This document shows positions 1-7,270 of a DNA stretch of 10,633 nucleotides, in pieces. The notes under the pieces are model-generated. The model saw only the letters and a program-made list of their open reading frames with translations, made no database searches and was not told where the DNA came from. The position numbers and the translations under genes are program-made. This DNA comes from Planctomycetaceae bacterium (lineage in GTDB: Bacteria; Planctomycetota; Planctomycetia; Pirellulales; Thermoguttaceae). The stretch is from positions 1 through 10,633 of the forward strand of contig JAISBG010000136.1 of NCBI GenBank assembly GCA_031266315.1, read 5' to 3'. Every line of letters starts with the position of its first letter. Within the stretch, counting starts at the first letter, position 1.

Positions 1-225
1 ACCGATTTCAATGTGCCGTTTGACAACAACCAAGCGGAAAGAGATATTCGCAACGTCAAAGGAAAAATGAAAGTTTCAGGCGGTTTCCGAACAAAAAAAG
101 GTGCTCAAACCTACGCAAGAATCGCCTCCATAATAAACTCCGCAAGAAAACAAACAAAAAATATTACGAATATCATAAAAAATATCTTCAAAAAACAAAA
201 TTTGTCCAAAGTAGCTACTGAATAG
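1..225 (+). CDS. IS66-family transposase, C-terminal fragment (5' end outside window)
   Basis: The frame is open from the first base to a TAG stop at 223-225, giving 74 residues of a protein that begins left of the window. It contains [15 protein letters not shown] followed by [26 protein letters not shown]. This matches the C-terminal end of the IS66 (DDE) transposase catalytic domain, where the Glu in NNxAERDIR is the last acidic residue of the DDE triad. The fragment then ends in a short basic tail. IS66 elements normally also carry small tnpA/tnpB genes upstream, which would lie outside the window. I could not identify a convincing right terminal inverted repeat between the stop and the repeat at 310, so whether the element is intact is unknown. 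An internal GTG at 13 is not a real start. Confidence 0.85.
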   Translation, partial: TDFNVPFDNNQAERDIRNVKGKMKVSGGFRTKKGAQTYARIASIINSARKQTKNITNIIKNIFKKQNLSKVATE

Positions 226-309
226 TAGCCATTTCTGATTCTACCGGATTAAGTGTCCAAGCATTGGCAAGTTCGTTTTAAACGCGCAACACACGAAAAA
301 TCGTGAAAG

Positions 310-466
310 AGGTGGGCGATCCCTTCGCTATTTGCTAAAAAGGTTGTGCCGGTTGACTCGGCATTGACTCCCAAACGGAAAGCAACTCCATTTGCCATCG
401 TTAATCCGGTTCAATGTCGGCTAACGCCGACGCGGTCTTTTGCCCTTTTTATGATTGCTTACCCAA
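310..466. repeat. Family B nested-palindrome repeat, degraded left copy
   Basis: This segment aligns by eye, in the same orientation, with 7271-7446. Shared blocks include GGTG(G/A)GCGA, CTATTTGCTAAAA, GACTCC(C/A)AAACGGAAAG and the identical GTCGGCTAACGCCGACGCG, followed in both by a right end of the type ACCCAAT(T/C)T. The right small hairpin (GTCGGC TAAC GCCGAC, 416-431) is intact. The left small hairpin is reduced to TGCCG/CGGCA (347-363), and the strong outer right hairpin of the other copy is lost here. The termini GGTGGGCGA (311) and GATTGCTTACC (453-463) are still loosely inverted. This is a dispersed, non-coding, MITE-like or extragenic palindromic element; its function is unknown. 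Confidence 0.75.
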
Positions 467-541
467 TTTAACACGTCAATTCCTACCAATCAGTGAATAC
501 GAGAGATGTTTTTTGCCTTCCTTTTATTTTTCCTAACTGTC

Positions 542-569
542 TTGTATTTTTTGTCCGACATTTTATATT
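542..569 (+). promoter_or_regulatory. Candidate promoter for cysM
   Basis: A -10-like TATATT (564-569, 5 of 6 to TATAAT) lies 16 bases after a weak -35-like TTGTAT (542-547, 3 of 6 to TTGACA). Transcription would start near 576. That leaves about 39 bases of leader before the chosen ATG at 615, but only about 6 bases before the alternative ATG at 582. The region is AT-rich, so such matches occur by chance. Confidence 0.25.
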
Positions 570-614
570 GATACGAGTTTAATGATAAAACCAATTTTAT
601 GGATAATTTATAGT

Positions 615-1502
615 ATGACGATTCTTGACGTGGTAGGTAAAACGCCGTTGCTTCCGTTGTTTGAAGATCGTGTTGGCGGAGCACGAATTTTTGCTAAGGC
701 GGAATTTTTGAATCCAAGCGGTTCGGTGAAAGACCGTGCCGCCAAAGCAATGATTCTTGATGGAATTAAAACCGGCAGGCTAACAAAGGATAAAACAATT
801 CTTGACGCAACCAGCGGTAATACCGGCGTGGCTTTGGCAATGTTCGGAACAGTTCTTGGTTATCGGGTTAAACTGTGTCTTCCTTCCAATGCCAACAAAG
901 AACGTAAACGTGTATTGAAAGCCTACCGTGCAGAAATTATTGCAACGAATCCGCTTGAGAGTTCCGACGGTGCATTGCTCAAAGCCCGGCAACTGGCAAT
1001 CGAAAATCCAGAAACTTATTTTTACACCGACCAATATAACAATCCCGAAAATTGGAAAGCACATTACAACGGAACCGCTCTTGAAATTTGGGAACAGACA
1101 GAACATAAATTAACACATTTTGTTGCCGGAATGGGTACCTCAGGAACATTTATCGGAACAGCACGGCGGTTGAAGGAGTTAAATCCGGCAATCAAAACCA
1201 CTCCCATGCAACCCGCTTCGCCATTGCACGGATTGGAAGGCATGAGACATACGGAAACAACAATCAAAGCCGGATTTTACGATACGTCGTTATTTGACGG
1301 ACAAATTGATGTTACAACCGAAGATGCCCGCGCGATGACACGGGAACTCGCCGGAAAATACGGATTGTTCGTGGGAATCAGTTCCGGCGCGAATGTTTTA
1401 GCGGCAACAAAACTGGCGGAAACACTTTCCTCCGAGTCAATTATTATTACGATTCTCTGCGACAGCGGCTTCCGGTATTTGAGCGACGAACTTTGGGATT
1501 GA
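615..1502 (+). CDS. cysM: PLP-dependent cysteine synthase, CysM type (fold type II)
   Basis: This 295-residue protein has the features of the O-acetylserine/O-phosphoserine sulfhydrylase family. The PLP lysine is K39 in NPSGSVKDR. The substrate-binding loop is S67-GNTG-71, the PLP-phosphate loop is G172-MGTSGT-178, and a late SSGA motif and a C-terminal DSGFRYLSD follow. The length is typical for CysM/CysK. The neighbouring mec, cysO and moeZ genes indicate that the sulfur donor is a thiocarboxylated carrier protein, as in Mycobacterium tuberculosis CysM. R211 in HGLEGMRH falls where, by my alignment, the mycobacterial enzyme has the arginine that reads the phosphate of O-phosphoserine, so that acceptor is plausible but unproven. 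The start is placed at the ATG at 615 (TILDVVGKTPLLPL), where the family begins. An in-frame ATG at 582 would add 11 hydrophobic residues without family support. Neither start has a ribosome binding site. A cystathionine beta-synthase is unlikely because no CBS regulatory domains are present. Confidence 0.9.
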   Translation: MTILDVVGKTPLLPLFEDRVGGARIFAKAEFLNPSGSVKDRAAKAMILDGIKTGRLTKDKTILDATSGNTGVALAMFGTVLGYRVKLCLPSNANKERKRVLKAYRAEIIATNPLESSDGALLKARQLAIENPETYFYTDQYNNPENWKAHYNGTALEIWEQTEHKLTHFVAGMGTSGTFIGTARRLKELNPAIKTTPMQPASPLHGLEGMRHTETTIKAGFYDTSLFDGQIDVTTEDARAMTRELAGKYGLFVGISSGANVLAATKLAETLSSESIIITILCDSGFRYLSDELWD

Positions 1503-1604
1503 ACCGAAAATCGAAACAATTTATTAAAAAAATTTACTCCAGTTACACACCGTCGGTAAAAAGTAAGCCGTTTAGGATGAAAGTTAAGGTGAAGAGTTTA
1601 TTCA

Positions 1605-1839
1605 TGATTTTTAGTCCGTAGGACTTTAACGTGGATAACCCCGTGCAAACGAAGTGCAGCACGGGGTTGTCATACGCCGCCTCCAACTGAACTGCGTAGC
1701 AGTTCAACACGGTCACGACAGGAATAACTTTTTTCTGTTGAACTACTACGCAGTTCCGGTTGTGGTGGTTGCCTAACCCCGTGCTGCGTTGCACTTGCAC
1801 GGGGTTATCCATGTTAAAGTCCTACGGACTTAGGAATCA
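1605..1839. repeat. Family A long inverted repeat (MITE-like, nested hairpins)
   Basis: Two arms of about 105 bases (1605-1709 and 1736-1839) are imperfect reverse complements around a 26-base centre. The outer ends share AGTCCGTAGGACTTTAAC, followed by TGGATAACCCCGTGC. Each arm contains its own hairpins. AACCCCGTGC/GCACGGGGTT has a 12-base loop in both arms (1637-1668 and 1775-1806). GAACTGC/GCAGTTC has a 3-base loop at 1689-1705, and its counterpart with one mismatch is at 1740-1756. No transposase is encoded. The element fills most of the 428-base gap between cysM and mec, and the rest of that gap is AT-rich without visible genes. It is probably a non-autonomous mobile or extragenic palindromic element that could form a cruciform or a strong RNA structure. 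It has no sequence similarity to family B. Confidence 0.8.
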
Positions 1840-1930
1840 AATATTTTCATCTTTATTTTTTAACTACGGTGCGTAACATGAGTGATTTATTAAAAAAAAT
1901 TTTACGCTGACCTTTCCTTTTCCGACTGCA

Positions 1931-2356
1931 ATGATTATTATTACAGAAATTCAACGGCTTGAAATGAATCGCCATGCCGAATCGGAATATCCAAACGAAT
2001 GTTGCGGAGCCGTTTTGGGCCGATTTGAAAACGGCAAAAAAATAACACACACTATTTTACCGATTTCAAACATGCGTGAACCGGAAGCAAAACATAATCG
2101 TTTTCTGATACGACCGGAAGAGTTTTTACATTGCGAAAAAACGGCACGAAAATCGGGATTGGATATGATCGGATTTTACCATTCCCACCCCGACCATCCG
2201 GCGGAACCATCGCAATACGATTTGGAACATGCGTTGCCGGTGTATTCGTACATTATCATTGCTGTTGCCAAAGGAAACGCCGGCGAGATGACCAGTTGGG
2301 AATTACAAAACGACCGAACTCAATTCAATAAAGAATTAATTACGGAAAACGAATGA
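1931..2356 (+). CDS. mec: JAMM/MPN+ metalloprotease, Mec-like (CysO-cysteine peptidase)
   Basis: This 141-residue single-domain protein carries the full JAMM zinc site. E23 in PNECCGAVLG is the catalytic glutamate. H84 and H86 in GFYHSHPDHP, with D97 exactly ten residues after H86, are the zinc ligands, and S94 is the usual serine of the motif. Family members release ubiquitin-like tags, and M. tuberculosis Mec hydrolyses the CysO-cysteine adduct to free cysteine. The position 75 bases upstream of a cysO-like gene supports that role. A second possible role here is trimming the 12-residue tail after the CysO Gly-Gly, as QbsD does for QbsE in thioquinolobactin synthesis. The protein should be cytoplasmic: there is no signal peptide. 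The start is the first ATG, and the domain begins immediately after it. There is no Shine-Dalgarno sequence. The family A repeat upstream separates it from cysM, so it may have its own promoter. Confidence 0.88.
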   Translation: MIIITEIQRLEMNRHAESEYPNECCGAVLGRFENGKKITHTILPISNMREPEAKHNRFLIRPEEFLHCEKTARKSGLDMIGFYHSHPDHPAEPSQYDLEHALPVYSYIIIAVAKGNAGEMTSWELQNDRTQFNKELITENE

Positions 2357-2431
2357 AATGGAATTGCCCCGCAAATTCCAAACTATCAAAAATATTCACT
2401 ATTAATTATCAACTATTAACTACTAAAAACC

Positions 2432-2743
2432 ATGTCTGTAACAATTCAACTTCCGACGGCATTGCGTACCTTTACTGATGGTCTTTCCGAAGTCGTTGTC
2501 GAAGCGGCAACTATTGACGAAGCACTCCGACAACTCACAAAAAATTATGCCGACTTAAAACGGCATCTTTTTGACGACGAAGAAAAATTACGGAGTTTTG
2601 TCAATGTTTATTTGAACGATGAAGATATTCGTTCATTAAACGGTACCGCTTCTGATGTTAAATCCGGCGATACGATTATGCTCATTCCGGCGATTGCCGG
2701 AGGCGTGCAACATAAAATCCGTCATAAAAATTTCCGTTACTAA
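2432..2743 (+). CDS. cysO: ThiS/MoaD-fold sulfur carrier protein, CysO-like, with C-terminal tail
   Basis: This 103-residue beta-grasp protein resembles mycobacterial CysO along its length. It begins SVTIQLPTALRTFTDG, has FVNVYLNDEDIR at 56-67, and ends its fold with GDTIMLIPAIAGG (79-91), close to the LPAVAGG terminus of M. tuberculosis CysO. G90-G91 is the site that an E1-like enzyme adenylates and converts to a thiocarboxylate, the sulfur donor for CysM. Unusually, the frame does not stop after Gly-Gly but continues for 12 basic residues (V92 to Y103, VQHKIRHKNFRY). As translated, the protein cannot be activated without proteolysis, and the adjacent JAMM protease is the obvious candidate. 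The tail could also be a scar of the downstream restriction-modification gene having replaced the original stop. The start follows an AT-rich 75-base gap with ACTATTAA repeats and no ribosome binding site. A MoaD for molybdopterin is less likely, given the close CysO match and the neighbours. Confidence 0.9.
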   Translation: MSVTIQLPTALRTFTDGLSEVVVEAATIDEALRQLTKNYADLKRHLFDDEEKLRSFVNVYLNDEDIRSLNGTASDVKSGDTIMLIPAIAGGVQHKIRHKNFRY

Positions 2744-2780
2744 AAAAAATACTGCCCGTGTTTTTGGTACAAAATACAAG

Positions 2781-5700
2781 ATGTTCCAATACGCTGTTCT
2801 TCAAAAGTACATTGAACCACAATCCGAAAAAATACATTCGGCGTTTGAACGGTACGCTCGTTTCTTTCACAATTCCGAGCGGCAAGCCAAACTTCGGCAA
2901 TGTAAAGAGGAACAATTTCAAGAAGGTTTTTTGCGGGAACTGTTTGTCAACGTTCTGGAATATAAACTCTTTCCCGATCAGGAGTATAATCTTGTTACCG
3001 AAAAAAAGAACGTAACCAATTCTAAAAAAGCGGATGCTGCTATTCTGATTGACGGGGAAGTTCGTGCCGTTATTGAATTGAAAGATACACGGACAACCGA
3101 TTTAGGACGAGCGGAATCACAGGCGTTCGATTATAAATTTCATCACAAAAACGCGATCTATGTTGTCGTTTCTAATTTTGAAAAGTTACGGTTTTATATT
3201 GACAATGCGGTGGAACATATTGAGTGGAATCTTTTTACGCTCACAAAAGAACAATTTTCGGAACTTTGGCTTTGTCTTGCGTACGAAAATATTGAAGACG
3301 ATCTGCCGAAAAAACTTAAAGCAGAATCACTCGGCAACGAAGATAAAATCAGCAAAGAATATTATGCGCTTTATAAACAATTCAAAGATGCGCTCTTTGA
3401 TGATTTGGTAACAAATAATCCGGGTATTGATCAATTGTCTCTGTTCCTTTATGCACAAAAAATACTGGACAGATTCGTTTTTATTTTAATGGCGGAAGAT
3501 CGGGGACTTCTGGAAGCCAATTTAGTAAAAAATATTCTTACGGAATGGCAATATTTTATTGATCTGGATGAAGATCGGCGGTTGTACGATTATTGGAAAA
3601 AATATTTTGCTTATATTGATACAGGATCAAAATCGAAGAAACATAAAATTTTCGGTTACAACGGCGGATTGTTCACACCTGACCCTGAACTTGACCGTTT
3701 AATCATCAGCGACTCCGTTTTGCTCCATTGTTTGCGGTATCTGAGCGATTATACTTATCGTGACGAAATAGATGTCAATGTTCTCGGTCATATTTTTGAA
3801 CATTCTTTGGCGGAAATCGAAAAGAAAAAAAATGAACTGGCGGGAATCAACCGCATTGAATTACCGCAGGAAAACAAACGTAAAAAAGAAGGAATCTTTT
3901 ACACACCGACCTATATTACAGCGTATATTGTTGAAAACACACTGGGGAAAATATGCAACGAAAAGAAAGCCGAACTCGGTCTTGATCAGCCTCTTAATCC
4001 GAACGATATTGCGGTTGATGTGGCGGAACGTTCACCGCTCGGTTTGGTCAAAGGAAAGAAAAAAGATAAAAATAAACCCAAAAATCCGTGGCTCGAAAAA
4101 TTGAGTGAATATCGTAACTGGATTTTGTCATTAACGATTTGCGATCCGGCGTGCGGTAGCGGCGCGTTTCTCAATGCGGCGTATGATTTTTTGTTGCGTG
4201 AACATCATGTTATTGACGAAATGGAATCGAAGATTCAGGGACTTCCTCTTGACCCGTTTGATGTGGAACACGATATTCTGACAAAAAATCTTTACGGTAC
4301 GGATATTAATGAGGAAAGTGTTGAAATTACGAAATTGGCGTTATGGCTTCACACGGCAAAACCGTTTCATCGGCTTAGTTTTCTAGACCAAAATATCCAA
4401 TGCGGGAACTCGTTAATTTCCGACTCGAAAATTGACTCCAAAAAAGCCTTCGATTGGCATAAAAAATTTCCACACGTTTTTGAAAAGGGCGGTTTTGATC
4501 TCGTAATCGGCAATCCGCCGTATGTTCGTTTTGAACATATTCCCGAAGTTTCGGAAACACTTGAAAAACTGAATTACCGGACTTACCACAAACGCGGTGA
4601 TCTGCATTGTGTTTTTGTCGAGCGGGGTTTTCAACTTCTGAAACCGTCGGGATTCATTTCGTACATTATGCCGAACAAATGGATGCAGACAAATTACGGA
4701 AAATCGCTTCGCAGTTTTTTGTTGGAGGTTGAATTGGTCAAAATAGTGGACATCGGCGAAAACAAAGTTTTTGAAGATGCCGGAATCACTGTCTGTATTT
4801 TCGTTGCGAAAAATTCGTCGCCGCAAAAAGAGTTTATTGCAACCGAACTGCGACCAAACATTAATTTTGATAAATTTTCGGAATGTGTCCGGCAGTGTGA
4901 AGAAATTTTTCAGACCGGTCAATTCAGTAACAACGTATGGGTTATTTCGCCGCAATGGGAAAAACGGATTCAGGAACGTTTGCAGGCAAAATATAAAACA
5001 CTGAATGATTTCGTCGGAGGACAAGCATTTTACGGAATCAAAACAGGTCTTACCGAAGCGTTTTTGATTGATAATGCTACAAAAAATAAAATCGTTCACG
5101 ATGATCCAAAAGCGGAAAAACGAATTAGATTATTTTTGCGCGGCAGAGATATAAAACGTTATGATAATATAGATGTGTGCCGTTATCTGATTTTTTTTGA
5201 AAAGGGAATAACCGTACAAAATAATAAAAATTGCAACGAAATAACCGGTTGGAAATGGTTGTCCCAAACTTATCCGTCGATAGCGAAATGGCTTGAACCT
5301 TATAGAGAAAAAAGCAAACGGCGAACGGATTATGGTGATTTTTGGTGGGAATTGCGGGCTTGTGATTATTATGATCAGTTTTCCCAACCAAAAATTATGT
5401 ATCAAAGTTTTCAACGAAAACCTTGTTTCGTTTATGATGAAACCGGAATATTGTGCAATAATTCAATGTGGATTATTCCGGCAAAAAATAAAGCGTTGCT
5501 TGCGGTTCTCAATTCAAAACTTGGTTGGCGTCTTATGACGATGTATTGTTCGAATTTAGAAGGAATGTATCAATTAATCTGGGATTATTTCGGACGAATT
5601 CCGATTCCGCCAAAACTTCCTGCCGGATTGTCAACACTTGCCGACAAAATGCTTTCGCTTCATACTGATATTCATACACAGAGACAAGAATTTTTGCGGC

Positions 5701-5975
5701 GATTAACGGATAATTTCGATAACATTAAACTTACCGGAACATTAGAATATTTTGACTGTTTGACATTCAAAGAATTTTTAGAAGAATTATCAAAACAAAA
5801 AATACATCTTCGTCCTGAATTTCAGGTTGAATGGGAGAAATTTTTCCGCAACTATCAGACACGATGCCGTAATCTGATACAAAAAATTACCGAAACCGAT
5901 CAGGAAATTGATCAATCCGTGTACGAATTGTACGGATTAACGGACGAGGAAATTAATATTGTTGAATATTATTGA
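2781..5975 (+). CDS. Type IIG-like restriction-modification enzyme (nuclease + N6-adenine methyltransferase + target recognition)
   Basis: This 1064-residue protein combines cutting and methylation in one chain. The N-terminal part has a PD-(D/E)xK-like nuclease site: D85 in KADAAILID, then E99-L-K101 in AVIELKDTR. A helical region follows, and then a class I methyltransferase with the AdoMet-binding motif D455-PACGSGAF-463 and the catalytic N578-PPY-581 (FDLVIGNPPYVRFE). This is the gamma-type motif order of N6-adenine enzymes, as in Eco57I. The C-terminal third looks like a TaqI-type target recognition domain (GIKTGLTEAFLID near 750, LFLRGRDIKRY near 785). No separate specificity subunit is present. 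The start is set at the ATG at 2781. The open frame reaches back to 2655, but that would overlap cysO by 89 bases and add 42 residues without family character. The gene lies 37 bases after cysO and 65 bases before moeZ, so it splits a cysteine-synthesis cluster. PglX of BREX is an alternative, less likely because of the N-terminal nuclease motif and the absence of BREX partners. Confidence 0.88.
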   Translation: MFQYAVLQKYIEPQSEKIHSAFERYARFFHNSERQAKLRQCKEEQFQEGFLRELFVNVLEYKLFPDQEYNLVTEKKNVTNSKKADAAILIDGEVRAVIELKDTRTTDLGRAESQAFDYKFHHKNAIYVVVSNFEKLRFYIDNAVEHIEWNLFTLTKEQFSELWLCLAYENIEDDLPKKLKAESLGNEDKISKEYYALYKQFKDALFDDLVTNNPGIDQLSLFLYAQKILDRFVFILMAEDRGLLEANLVKNILTEWQYFIDLDEDRRLYDYWKKYFAYIDTGSKSKKHKIFGYNGGLFTPDPELDRLIISDSVLLHCLRYLSDYTYRDEIDVNVLGHIFEHSLAEIEKKKNELAGINRIELPQENKRKKEGIFYTPTYITAYIVENTLGKICNEKKAELGLDQPLNPNDIAVDVAERSPLGLVKGKKKDKNKPKNPWLEKLSEYRNWILSLTICDPACGSGAFLNAAYDFLLREHHVIDEMESKIQGLPLDPFDVEHDILTKNLYGTDINEESVEITKLALWLHTAKPFHRLSFLDQNIQCGNSLISDSKIDSKKAFDWHKKFPHVFEKGGFDLVIGNPPYVRFEHIPEVSETLEKLNYRTYHKRGDLHCVFVERGFQLLKPSGFISYIMPNKWMQTNYGKSLRSFLLEVELVKIVDIGENKVFEDAGITVCIFVAKNSSPQKEFIATELRPNINFDKFSECVRQCEEIFQTGQFSNNVWVISPQWEKRIQERLQAKYKTLNDFVGGQAFYGIKTGLTEAFLIDNATKNKIVHDDPKAEKRIRLFLRGRDIKRYDNIDVCRYLIFFEKGITVQNNKNCNEITGWKWLSQTYPSIAKWLEPYREKSKRRTDYGDFWWELRACDYYDQFSQPKIMYQSFQRKPCFVYDETGILCNNSMWIIPAKNKALLAVLNSKLGWRLMTMYCSNLEGMYQLIWDYFGRIPIPPKLPAGLSTLADKMLSLHTDIHTQRQEFLRRLTDNFDNIKLTGTLEYFDCLTFKEFLEELSKQKIHLRPEFQVEWEKFFRNYQTRCRNLIQKITETDQEIDQSVYELYGLTDEEINIVEYY

Positions 5976-6040
5976 AACGTAATATTAGACAAGATCGTTT
6001 TTTATGTTTCAGATTTTTTTTTTGAAAAGAAGAAAATAAG

Positions 6041-7186
6041 ATGCAAGAACTTAGTTTAGAGGAACTTACTCGTTACAGTCGGCATTTGATATTGCCGGAA
6101 GTCGGGCTTGAAGGGCAATTACGGATCAAAAATGGTCGTGTTCTGTTGATTGGAACGGGCGGACTTGGTTCACCGGTGGCGTTGTATCTTGCTGCTGCCG
6201 GTGTGGGAACGCTCGGAATTGTGGACTTTGACGTGGTTGATGAAACAAATCTTCAACGTCAAATCATTCACGGAACACACGATTTATTGCGACCGAAAAT
6301 TGCATCGGCGCGTGATCGGATTGAAGAAATCAATCCTTATGTTAAGGTTATGCCGTTTGAAACACGTCTTGATTCGGGCAATGCGTTGAAAATATTCAAA
6401 AATTTTGATGTTGTGATTGACGGGACGGATAATTACGCAACACGGTATTTGGTGAATGATGCTTGTGTTTTGTTGAACAAGCCGAATGTTTACGGTTCGA
6501 TTTTTCGTTTCGAAGGTCAGGCGAGTGTGTTTCATTCCAACGGCGGACCGTGTTATCGTTGCCTTTATCCTGCACCGCCGCCGCCGGGTTTGGTTCCGTC
6601 GTGTTCCGAAGGCGGTGTTCTTGGTGTTTTGCCGGGAATTATTGGATGTATTCAGGCAAATGAAACAATTAAACTTTTGCTTGGTGACGGTGAAACATTA
6701 TCAGGACGGCTTCTTTTGTTTGATGCGTGGAAAATGAAATTCCGCGAATTGAAGTTACGAAAAGACCCGCGTTGTCCGATTTGCGGAGAGAAGCCGTCGA
6801 TTACGGAACTGATTGATTACGAGGAATTTTGCGGTCTCAAAAAACACGAACATGAAGAACCGATTGAATCAATTTCCGCCCTTGATTTGAAAGCAATTCT
6901 TGATCACGAACCGGAAAGTGTTCAAATTATTGATATTCGTGAACCGCATGAAATTGCAATGGGAATGTTACCGCGATCACGTGCGATTCCATTTGGTCAA
7001 GTGATACGGCGTAAAGATGAGTTGAATCCGCAATTATTGAACGTTTTTATTTGCAAAATTGGTGTTCGCAGTGCGATGGCGATTCGCGCGCTCAAAGAGT
7101 CCGGTTTTCAGGGGCGTCTTGCCAACCTGAAAGACGGAACCAATGCCTGGGCGCAAGAAGTAGATCATTCTGTCGTGCCTTATTAA
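6041..7186 (+). CDS. moeZ: E1-like adenylyltransferase/sulfurtransferase with C-terminal rhodanese domain, MoeZ-like
   Basis: This 381-residue protein has two domains. The ThiF/MoeB-type adenylation domain (about 1-260) starts with the family's LTRYSRHLILPEVG and has the ATP loop G38-TGGLGS-44. Two Cys pairs, C171/C174 (CYRC) and C245/C248 (CPIC), form the structural zinc site. C188 in PSCSEGGVLG is the candidate catalytic cysteine. The rhodanese domain (about 280-381) has an intact active loop C338-KIGVRS. MoeZ adenylates the C-terminal glycine of CysO-type carriers and transfers sulfur from a persulfide on the rhodanese cysteine to make the thiocarboxylate. Here its partner is probably the CysO at 2432-2743, three genes of the same pathway lying upstream. 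It might also serve other carriers such as MoaD or ThiS. The start is the first ATG, placed at the family's N-terminus; a purine-rich stretch (AAGAAGAAAATAAG) precedes it and is only a weak ribosome binding site. Confidence 0.92.
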   Translation: MQELSLEELTRYSRHLILPEVGLEGQLRIKNGRVLLIGTGGLGSPVALYLAAAGVGTLGIVDFDVVDETNLQRQIIHGTHDLLRPKIASARDRIEEINPYVKVMPFETRLDSGNALKIFKNFDVVIDGTDNYATRYLVNDACVLLNKPNVYGSIFRFEGQASVFHSNGGPCYRCLYPAPPPPGLVPSCSEGGVLGVLPGIIGCIQANETIKLLLGDGETLSGRLLLFDAWKMKFRELKLRKDPRCPICGEKPSITELIDYEEFCGLKKHEHEEPIESISALDLKAILDHEPESVQIIDIREPHEIAMGMLPRSRAIPFGQVIRRKDELNPQLLNVFICKIGVRSAMAIRALKESGFQGRLANLKDGTNAWAQEVDHSVVPY

Positions 7187-7270
7187 AAATAATTGCAACT
7201 TTTATAAACGTAACAAGTCGAAAAAATTTTTTTTCATTAAAAGTAGGCAATTATAAAGTAAGCAACCGCA

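Larger units (their letters stand above)
226..614. other. Intergenic region between IS66 end and cysM
   Basis: This 389-base stretch holds no credible gene. From left to right it contains an unassigned segment after the transposase stop, with a small hairpin at 292-305 (5 bp stem CACGA/TCGTG, AAAA loop). It then holds the degraded family B repeat (310-466) and an AT-rich leader carrying the probable cysM promoter. The opposite-strand frame at 490-684 runs into cysM, shows no family features and is treated as chance. Confidence 0.6.

Noticed and set aside
490..684. Minus-strand frame of 64 codons upstream of cysM
   Set aside because: It overlaps the cysM start and its probable promoter, and encodes a Lys/Tyr-rich sequence without family features.
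1543..1812. Minus-strand open frame of 89 codons between cysM and mec
   Set aside because: Most of it is made from the two arms of the family A inverted repeat; it has no recognisable domain or upstream signal.
1518..1905. Shared AT-rich string ATTTATTAAAAAAA on both sides of the family A repeat (near 1521 and 1882), as a possible target duplication
   Set aside because: The strings lie well outside the repeat ends and similarity stops at once outside them; low-complexity sequence explains the match.
2655..2780. N-terminal extension of the restriction-modification protein
   Set aside because: It overlaps cysO in another frame, and its Cys/Lys-rich residues do not look like the family; the ATG at 2781 leads straight into plausible sequence.
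4413..5099. Opposite-strand open frame of 228 codons inside the restriction-modification gene
   Set aside because: It lies wholly within a well-supported gene, shows no family motifs and has the Phe/Asn-rich look of an antisense reading of AT-rich coding sequence.
2781..5975. Possible BREX PglX or Type I HsdM identity
   Set aside because: An N-terminal D...ExK nuclease motif and a TaqI-like recognition domain in the same chain, with no S or R subunits or BREX partners nearby, fit a Type IIG enzyme better.
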